This document shows, in pieces, positions 58,085 to 64,000 of a stretch of DNA of 64,000 bases (position 1 is the stretch's first letter; every line of letters starts with the position of its first letter). A program made the position numbers and the translations under genes. The notes beneath the pieces were generated by a model. It worked only from the letters and a program-made list of their open reading frames with translations, had not been told where the DNA came from and did not search any database. The DNA is taken from NCBI RefSeq assembly GCF_018131005.1, contig NZ_JAFCJK010000002.1, forward strand, positions 186,001-250,000. The letters run 5' to 3'. Origin of the DNA: Bradyrhizobium lablabi (lineage in GTDB: Bacteria; Pseudomonadota; Alphaproteobacteria; Rhizobiales; Xanthobacteraceae).

Positions 58085-58435
58085 ATGCCGCCGACCGACC
58101 GTTCGACGACGCATCCTGCGAGATGCACGGAGTGTGCCAGCCTCCGCCGGCTGCCGCGCAACCTTGGCCGCGGCCTGATCTGGATCTACCGGCACACGCT
58201 GTCGCCATTGGTCGGCTACAATTGCCGCCATCTGCCGACCTGCTCGGTCTATGGCGATGAAGCGATCGATCGGTTCGGACTCTGGGCCGGCGGATGGATG
58301 ACGCTGGCGCGCCTGTTACGCTGTCATCCCTGGGGCACGTCAGGCATCGACAATGTGCCGATGGCAAAACCATCGAGTGCGCGCTGGTACCTGCCGTGGC
58401 GCTATGGCCGCTGGCGTGGCGTCAACGCGGATTGA
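58085..58435 (+). CDS. yidD: Membrane protein insertion efficiency factor YidD
   Basis: A 116-residue protein with the YidD core: LIWIYRHTLSPLVGYNCRHL, PTCSVYGDEAIDRFGLWAGG, LRCHPWGTSGIDNVP. The three Cys and the amphipathic helix are as expected. It assists YidC-dependent insertion into the inner membrane. The usual neighbours rpmH and rnpA are absent, as in many alphaproteobacteria. ATG 58085 is chosen; the frame extends upstream without similarity. Confidence 0.93.
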   Translation: MPPTDRSTTHPARCTECASLRRLPRNLGRGLIWIYRHTLSPLVGYNCRHLPTCSVYGDEAIDRFGLWAGGWMTLARLLRCHPWGTSGIDNVPMAKPSSARWYLPWRYGRWRGVNAD

Positions 58436-58538
58436 AGGATGCCCGCACCCCTCGCGACCGCCGCGTGCATTGCGCCATGCGGAACTGTGGCGGGGCTGCG
58501 GCATTGTCTTGTTGGCTCCCCGTTGGGAGGAAACAACG

Positions 58539-58706
58539 ATGCGCTGGAAAATCAGGCGCAACGGTCACGATCCCCGGCAAATCGATTTGCTGGCCATCCT
58601 CGCCCTGCTGATCCTGATAGTCGCCGCCTACCACTACTTCGCCTATCGTCCCGAGGCGCCGGGCAACACGGCCTTCATTGTCCCGAGCCAAAGCGTGAAG
58701 TGGTGA
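58539..58706 (+). CDS. Small single-span membrane protein
   Basis: A 55-residue protein: a basic N-terminus (MRWKIRRNGHDPRQID), one membrane helix (about 17-33) and a short outer tail. GGGAGGAAACAACG gives an excellent ribosome-binding site for ATG 58539. Unknown function. It lies 103 bases after yidD on the same strand. Confidence 0.75.
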   Translation: MRWKIRRNGHDPRQIDLLAILALLILIVAAYHYFAYRPEAPGNTAFIVPSQSVKW

Positions 58707-58722
58707 TGCGCGAGCCCTTGCC

Positions 58723-59946
58723 CTAGCGCCAGAACCAGAAACCGCCCCGCCATTGGGGCGGCGGGATCGGCGCCGACGGCCTCGGCTTGCGCGGCCGGGG
58801 CTTGAGCGGCGGCTCATCGACGGGTGCTATCGCCTCCGCCGTGCCTGTGCCGTCGTCGGGCAGCCTGACGGACAGCAGCAAATTGGATTCGCGCGGCCGC
58901 CAGCGATAACCGATGCCGAAGTCGATCGGCTGGGAGCGGCGGAACAATTCGGCATAGGCCTCCTGGTAACGGCCGGGGAATTTGTAGATCGGGCCGAGAT
59001 AGCGGCCAAACGGAAAGAATCGCCATTTCTTAGGGCTGTAATAGGCGAACGGTATTCCGGAATCGTCCTGGATGATGGTCGCGCTGTTGGCGAGGATGAA
59101 GCTGCGCACAGTGGAGAAATTGCCGGCATGCAGCAGGTAGGACGCGCTCTTGAGCAGGCTGTTGCCGGGCGCAAGCGTGGCGCAGAATTTGAGGAAGCCG
59201 CTGGCCTTCGCGCCGGAATTGGAGAGATCGGTCGAAAAGTAATACAGCGTCCTCTCGACGCCATCAGAACCTGCGAAGAGAATCCGGGTGCCGCGCACCG
59301 CGTTGCGCGGCAGCGCATCCGCGCCGACGATGAGCGCGCCGTCCTGGTCGAGCGCCACCGGCTTGACGTCGCGGATGGTCTTGCCCGACCGCGCCAGGAA
59401 CACATAGAGGATCGGCAGGGTGCCGCTGAGTTCGCCGGCATGCAGGTCGACCTTCATCTGCTTGGTGATGAAGAAGGAGAAGCTCAGGATCGATCCGAGC
59501 GAGTCCTCGACACTGTACAGCGCAGCAGCAATCCCGCCGCGCGGCAACCTGGTGAGGTCAGGCACCGCTCCGGGCGGCTCGAGGGCGCTCAGCACATAGG
59601 TCGTCGCGCTGGAATAGAATGCATCGGCGTAGAGAAAGTCCGGGCCGGAGAACATGTAGAACATCGTGGGCCTCGGCGCGGCGAGATTGGTCTCGGACCA
59701 GGCCCGTATCTTCGACAATTGCCGCTCCTCGAGCTGGGCGAAGGCGGAGTTGAAGAATTTCGCGTGACGCTGCCAGGCAGGATCCGCGGTCAACGGCAGC
59801 AATGGAGAATCAGCCGAAGGCTGCATTCCGGCGAGAAAGCGCGCGGTGTCATCCGGCGTTACGTCCGCGGCGCGCGCGGGCAGAATGGCTGCGACCGACA
59901 CGGCGATGACGAGCAGCAACACTTTCACGGACATCGGCATTTTCAT
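58723..59946 (-). CDS. Exported hypothetical protein coupled to amino-acid permease gene
   Basis: A 407-residue protein with a signal peptide (SVKVLLLVIAVSVAAILPARA). Notable parts are PTMFYMFSGPDFLYADAFYS, PDLTRLPRGGIAAALYSVED and a Pro/Arg-rich C-terminal end. No catalytic motif was recognised. ATG 59946 overlaps the permease stop as ATGA, indicating coupled translation; the frame extends well upstream inside the permease gene without meaning. It may be a periplasmic partner of the transporter, an inference from position only. Confidence 0.8.
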   Translation of the reverse strand: MKMPMSVKVLLLVIAVSVAAILPARAADVTPDDTARFLAGMQPSADSPLLPLTADPAWQRHAKFFNSAFAQLEERQLSKIRAWSETNLAAPRPTMFYMFSGPDFLYADAFYSSATTYVLSALEPPGAVPDLTRLPRGGIAAALYSVEDSLGSILSFSFFITKQMKVDLHAGELSGTLPILYVFLARSGKTIRDVKPVALDQDGALIVGADALPRNAVRGTRILFAGSDGVERTLYYFSTDLSNSGAKASGFLKFCATLAPGNSLLKSASYLLHAGNFSTVRSFILANSATIIQDDSGIPFAYYSPKKWRFFPFGRYLGPIYKFPGRYQEAYAELFRRSQPIDFGIGYRWRPRESNLLLSVRLPDDGTGTAEAIAPVDEPPLKPRPRKPRPSAPIPPPQWRGGFWFWR

Positions 59947-61313
59947 TCGCACGCCGGTCCGGCAGACGCAGCGCCATCCGCCCGTTTGCGGAAGATCGCG
60001 TAGATCAGAAGACCGGAAACCATGATGAGGGTGCCAAGCGCCGATTGCAGCGGGCGCTGTGTCAAAAGATAGTACATCATGAAGGCGGTCACGAGCAGGA
60101 AAACCAGCGGGGTGACCGGGTATCCCCATGCGCGATAGGGCCGCGGCAGTTCAGGCCTCGTGATGCGCAGCTTGATCACACCTGCCACGGTGAAGAACGA
60201 GCAGAACAAGAGCGCGAACTGGATGAAGTCGAGCACCGCCTCGAAGCTGCGGGTGAACAACATCAGGTTCGCCACGGCAAGCTGGAACAAGATGGCGTAG
60301 GCCGGCGCACCACTGCCAGATCGCCGCGCGAACAGTCGCAGCGCCGGAATATCCTCGCCCATCGTCATCATCACGCGCGGCCCGATCCACATCATCGCGC
60401 TGATGGAGGATATCAACCCGACACAGATCATGACGCCCACCACGCGGCCGCCGATCTCGCCAAAGATGTAGCTGCCGGAGATGCGGGCGACATCGAGCTG
60501 GCCGGCGAGCTTGTCGATCGGCGCGGTGTGCAGGAACACCGCGTTCAGCGCGACGTAGAGCACCAGCACGATCAGCGTGCCAAACAGCATCGCGCGCGGC
60601 ACATTGCGCTCCGGCAGCCGCATCTCGCCGATGATGTAGGTCGCGGCGTTCCAGCCCGAGAACGAGTACATCACGAACACCAGGCTGATCGCGAAAGGCG
60701 CGCTGAGCACATAGGCCAGATCCGCCGGCGACGGCGCGAACGAAACCGGTTGCGGTGTCGCGATCACGAAGCCCGTGACGAGGAACGCGACGATCAGAAC
60801 AACCTTCAGGACGGTCGCGGCCAGTTGGAAGGTCGAAGAATGCCGCATGCCGGTAAGCTGCACGATCGACACGAGCCACACCACGCCGACGGCGAGCGCG
60901 AGCGGCGGCGCGTCAGGTAGGATCGAGCGGCCATACTCGCCGAACGCCATCGCTGCGAGTGCGACCGGCGCGGCGAAGCCTACGGTCGCCGACACCCATC
61001 CCGCCAGGAATCCGAAGGCCGGGTGATAGGCCCGGCCGAGGAAATTGTACTCGCCGCTCGAACGCGGGAACATCGCGCCAAGCTCGCCATAGGAGAACAC
61101 ACCGCACAACGCGACGACGCCACCGACCGCCCACAACAGGAGGATCGAGAAGCCGGAGGGGATGTCCTTGACCTGAAAACCGAGGCTCGTGAAGACGCCG
61201 ACGCCCACCATGTCGGCAACGACGATCGCTGTCGCTGTCAGCACCGAAACGGTCGAGCCAGTGCCGGGAATCGCGCCGCGTAGCGCCGCGCTTCCCGTGT
61301 GTAATGCCGCCAT
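59943..61313 (-). CDS. APC-family amino acid permease
   Basis: A 456-residue inner-membrane transporter with about twelve helices. The family start pattern is seen in ATAIVVADMVGVGVFTSLGF. YGELGAMFPRSSGEYNFLGR matches the helix 2-3 region of APC proteins, and FSGWNAATYIIGEMRLPERN is the typical helix 6 block. It takes up amino acids or polyamines with protons; the substrate is not clear. It is upstream of, and overlaps, the exported protein gene. Confidence 0.92.
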   Translation of the reverse strand: MAALHTGSAALRGAIPGTGSTVSVLTATAIVVADMVGVGVFTSLGFQVKDIPSGFSILLLWAVGGVVALCGVFSYGELGAMFPRSSGEYNFLGRAYHPAFGFLAGWVSATVGFAAPVALAAMAFGEYGRSILPDAPPLALAVGVVWLVSIVQLTGMRHSSTFQLAATVLKVVLIVAFLVTGFVIATPQPVSFAPSPADLAYVLSAPFAISLVFVMYSFSGWNAATYIIGEMRLPERNVPRAMLFGTLIVLVLYVALNAVFLHTAPIDKLAGQLDVARISGSYIFGEIGGRVVGVMICVGLISSISAMMWIGPRVMMTMGEDIPALRLFARRSGSGAPAYAILFQLAVANLMLFTRSFEAVLDFIQFALLFCSFFTVAGVIKLRITRPELPRPYRAWGYPVTPLVFLLVTAFMMYYLLTQRPLQSALGTLIMVSGLLIYAIFRKRADGAASAGPACE

Positions 61314-61617
61314 GTCGACCGTACCTTCAGCCGCCCAAGCCCGGTTCGCTATTTGCGCAGGCTGGCGCGGTCCAATTCAAGCAGCGTTAACAGTGGTTTA
61401 ATTAGGGACAAGCGCGAGGTATAATAACACCGAAATACCCACCATGAAAGGCAACGTGGAAAATGCGACAATCGGGTGCCCCCTCACAATCGCGACATGA
61501 TTGGGTGGTCTCATTTTGCCGTCCGGATGTGGGGAAATGCTTCCGGAAGCTTAACGTGACCTAAACACCGACAAGCTCAAATACGTCGTTTGCCGGTGGG
61601 TTCAGGGCAACGGGTGG
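61314..61617. other. Divergent intergenic region
   Basis: These 304 bases lie between the divergent permease and lipoprotein genes. An AT-rich patch around 61380-61435 (GGTATAATAACACC) contains a good -10-like TATAAT on the plus strand. No gene or strong hairpin was recognised. Confidence 0.45.
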
Positions 61618-62925
61618 ATGGTCGGGGCGAAACCGAAGATCGACGATCGTGGTCGTGTGTGCGGAGCAGATTCGCTGCGCGCACACGATCATGCGCGATG
61701 GCCGCGCCGCCGCGGGATCACCCGCGCATGCATTCTCATCCTGCTCTCGCTCCCCCTCACCCAATGCGGCAGGGCGCCGGAGGCAGGCATGCTCGCTGCG
61801 AACACCGAGACGAGCGGCGACACGTTCGAGGATCGTTTCCCGGCGCCACAATTTAGGGATCGCTTCCCGACCGAGAAGGAAAGCTTCGTCCCTTACCAGC
61901 GGAGCGCCGCAACACCCGCCGCCGCACCGGCCGCGCAGGCATCGCCAAGGACTGCGCCGCCCTCGCCGGTCCGCGTCGCCTCGATAGCACCGACGCTGAC
62001 ACTGCCGTCCGCGACCGAGCGCGACGAACTGACCACGCTGGTCAGCATGAAATCATCCGCCTTCCCGTATTTCGGCAACAATCCGCGCACCGACACGCCC
62101 TTCCTCAACGTCGGCAGTGGCGAACGCCGCGGCCACCGCAGCTATAGCGGCCGCGTCTACTGGCAGAACGAGACCTACAACGACAGCCGCGTGCTGGTGC
62201 ACATGCCGGAAAGCTTCAACGTCAATAAGCCCGGCGTAATCGTGGTGTTCTTCCATGGCAACGGCGCAACACTGGAGCGCGACGTGCGCGACCGTCAGTT
62301 GGTACCGCAGCAGATCACTGATTCTGGGGTCAACGCCGTGCTGCTCGCGCCACAAATGGCCGTCGATGCGGCCGACTCCAGCGCCGGCAAGTTCTGGCAG
62401 GCGGGCGGGCTCAAGCGCTTCCTGGACGAGTCCGCGCCCCACCTCGCCCGTCTCTATGGCGATCCGAAATCCGCGCAGATCTTCGCCAATATGCCGGTCG
62501 TGATCATCGGCTACAGCGGCGGCTTCCTGCCGACGGCCTGGAGCCTCGATGTCGGCGGCGCCGGCAACCGCGTCCGCGGCGTGCTGCTGCTCGACGCTGT
62601 CTACGGCGAACTAGACAAGTTCGCGTCCTGGATCGAGAAAAACCGCACTGGCTTCTTCGTCAGCTCCTACACCCGCTACACCAGGCAACGCGATCGTGAG
62701 TTGATGTCGATACTCCGCGGCAAGGGCATCTCCGTCAGCGAGAGCATGGAGGGACCGCTGCGTCCGGGCAGCGTGGTGTTCGTGCAGACCCGTGACGGCA
62801 TCACCCATCGCAGCTACGTGACGCAGGCGTGGACCGAGTTTCCGGTCCGGGACGTTCTGACCAGGATGGCGGCCACACCGGCACTTTCGCGCGTTGCGAG
62901 CGCGCCGTCTCAATCGGGCCGTTGA
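61618..62925 (+). CDS. Lipoprotein with alpha/beta-hydrolase-like domain
   Basis: A 435-residue protein. The lipoprotein signal (TRACILILLSLPLTQCGRAP) lies about 35 residues in, so the true start may be later than ATG 61618. A disordered Ala/Pro-rich linker follows (about 85-140). The hydrolase-like domain has GVIVVFFHGNGATLERDVRD (oxyanion region) and VVIIGYSGGFLPTAWSLDVG with a candidate Ser nucleophile in GYSGG. An acid and His are not obvious. It is probably a periplasmic membrane-anchored esterase or a non-enzymatic relative. Confidence 0.8.
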   Translation: MVGAKPKIDDRGRVCGADSLRAHDHARWPRRRGITRACILILLSLPLTQCGRAPEAGMLAANTETSGDTFEDRFPAPQFRDRFPTEKESFVPYQRSAATPAAAPAAQASPRTAPPSPVRVASIAPTLTLPSATERDELTTLVSMKSSAFPYFGNNPRTDTPFLNVGSGERRGHRSYSGRVYWQNETYNDSRVLVHMPESFNVNKPGVIVVFFHGNGATLERDVRDRQLVPQQITDSGVNAVLLAPQMAVDAADSSAGKFWQAGGLKRFLDESAPHLARLYGDPKSAQIFANMPVVIIGYSGGFLPTAWSLDVGGAGNRVRGVLLLDAVYGELDKFASWIEKNRTGFFVSSYTRYTRQRDRELMSILRGKGISVSESMEGPLRPGSVVFVQTRDGITHRSYVTQAWTEFPVRDVLTRMAATPALSRVASAPSQSGR

Positions 62926-62981
62926 CCGGCCGCGGCGCGCGGTCGCGCCCTCTCAAACGTTGATATTGATGACACGCTCGT

Positions 62982-64000
62982 TCACTCGGCTGCGGCGGCT
63001 ATCGGGTTTGTCCGCGGCCGCGTCGCGATCACCACCGTAAGCGCCAACGCGATGAGGGCGGCAGCGACATAGCCTGCGCTATGCAGCCACTCGCGCGCGA
63101 ACAACAGCCCGCCGATCGCGGAGCCGACCGCCTGGCCGATATAGAGCACCGAGGTGTTGAGCGAGACCGACGCCGACGCAAGCGCAGGCGCCGCGCCGAC
63201 CAGGCGCACCTGTTGCATCGAGTTGGTCGATGCGAAGCCAAGCCCCCACAGCGCGACCGATACCGCCATCAGCGCATAGACGCCGGCGCTCACTGCCCAG
63301 CCGGCGACGCCGGCCAGCATCAGCCCCGTGAACAGGACCGAAGTTCTCCAGGCGCCCCAGGAATCCACGATGCGGGTAGCGACCGCGACGCCGATGAATC
63401 CGCAGACTCCGTAGAGCGCGAACACGAATCCGATGGCGTCCGGTTTGGCGCCCGTGAGCTTGGCGAGCAAGGGCCCCATGAAGGTAAACACCACGAACTG
63501 GCCGGACATTTGCAATGTGGTGATCGACAGCAGGGTGACGATCATGCGGTTGCGGCCGACCTCTGCCCAGGTCTTGAGGTCGACCGCCGTGCCGAGCAGT
63601 CCGCCCGGCAGGCGCCACCACAGCAGCGCGGAACTCACGAGAGCCATCATCCCGATCGCGCAATAGACTGCGCGGAAGCCGTAGCGGCTCGCGATGAAGG
63701 TGATCAGCGGCAGGCCCACCGCAGCGGCGAGCGACCAGCCCAGGAAGATGTAGGCGATCGCGCTGCCGCGCTTCCCGACCGGCACGATCAGCGCCGCGGT
63801 GCCCGCCGCCTGAGGCGTATAGATGACGCCGACGGCAAGCATCACGAGACGAATGATCAGCAGACCGGCGTAATTCGGCGCGAGGGCGGACGCCGCATTG
63901 GTGAGCGCGAACACCAGCAGCGTCGCGGTCAGCAGTGCTCGCCGTTCGATCCGGCTGGTCAGCCAAGCCGTCACCGGCGATCCCACGCACAACACGATCG
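62982..64000 (-). CDS. MFS transporter, 5' end outside window
   Basis: At least 337 residues of a major facilitator superfamily permease running off the right edge. The visible part starts at the helix 2-3 loop, with AWLTSRIERRALL resembling motif A, and holds about ten helices. These include GWSLAAAVGLPLITFIASRY and VFALYGVCGFIGVAVATRIV. Helices 1-2 lie outside. It belongs to the drug/arabinose efflux type (DHA1) by general look; substrate unknown. Confidence 0.88.
   Translation of the reverse strand, partial: IVLCVGSPVTAWLTSRIERRALLTATLLVFALTNAASALAPNYAGLLIIRLVMLAVGVIYTPQAAGTAALIVPVGKRGSAIAYIFLGWSLAAAVGLPLITFIASRYGFRAVYCAIGMMALVSSALLWWRLPGGLLGTAVDLKTWAEVGRNRMIVTLLSITTLQMSGQFVVFTFMGPLLAKLTGAKPDAIGFVFALYGVCGFIGVAVATRIVDSWGAWRTSVLFTGLMLAGVAGWAVSAGVYALMAVSVALWGLGFASTNSMQQVRLVGAAPALASASVSLNTSVLYIGQAVGSAIGGLLFAREWLHSAGYVAAALIALALTVVIATRPRTNPIAAAAE

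Noticed and set aside
1..64000. CRISPR arrays, insertion sequences, phage or integrase genes
   Set aside because: No regularly spaced direct repeats, transposase or integrase motifs were found on either strand by reading.

Overview
This is a high-GC alphaproteobacterial chromosome segment, most likely from Bradyrhizobium or a close relative. The evidence is protein content: a ccoNOQP-type cbb3 oxidase operon with ccoI/ccoS, many small conserved bradyrhizobial proteins, and an Omp25/31-type barrel. Dispersed palindromic intergenic repeats of the kind common in that genus agree with this. The assignment comes from reading the sequence, not from a database search. No CRISPR array, insertion sequence, integrase or phage gene was recognised.

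The left part (1-21.8 kb) looks accessory and catabolic or regulatory. It holds a Rieske/FAD reductase cut by the window edge, an SDR that lacks the usual active-site lysine, and a small zinc ribbon. Next come a two-subunit molybdenum hydroxylase of the isoquinoline-oxidoreductase type and an HWE-type histidine kinase. Two very large paralogous regulators (winged helix, STAND-type ATPase, TPR-like tail) lie at 7-10 kb and 15-18 kb. Between them are two alpha/beta-hydrolases, an AraC regulator, a DUF302 protein and unknown genes. A Na/Pi-cotransporter-like protein, a dodecin, a small exported protein and the remnant of an AraC-type DNA-binding domain close the section.

From 21.9 to 28.9 kb lies one tightly overlapped operon: ccoN-ccoO-ccoQ-ccoP, a small membrane protein, a DUF2189-like membrane protein, ccoI and ccoS. 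It makes a high-affinity terminal oxidase with its copper pump, but ccoG and ccoH are absent. It ends beside the 3' end of a tRNA-Tyr gene.

The middle (29-45.3 kb) mixes housekeeping genes (rlmB, tRNA-Thr) with many small secreted or cytoplasmic proteins and an outer-membrane barrel. It also carries a CusBA-like metal efflux operon headed by a Cys-rich exported protein and a FixH/YtkA-like protein. A large RTX protein with a glycosidase-like N-terminus sits at 45.3-48.1 kb.

The right part (48.7-64 kb) is mostly core. It has an S10-type carboxypeptidase, NAD kinase, an orphan receiver/Hpt pair, a DUF2336 protein, a lytic transglycosylase-like protein, hisI, folE and an IscU-like scaffold. A ClpP-fold periplasmic protein, yidD, an APC permease with an overlapping exported protein, an alpha/beta-hydrolase-like lipoprotein and an MFS transporter cut by the right edge complete it.
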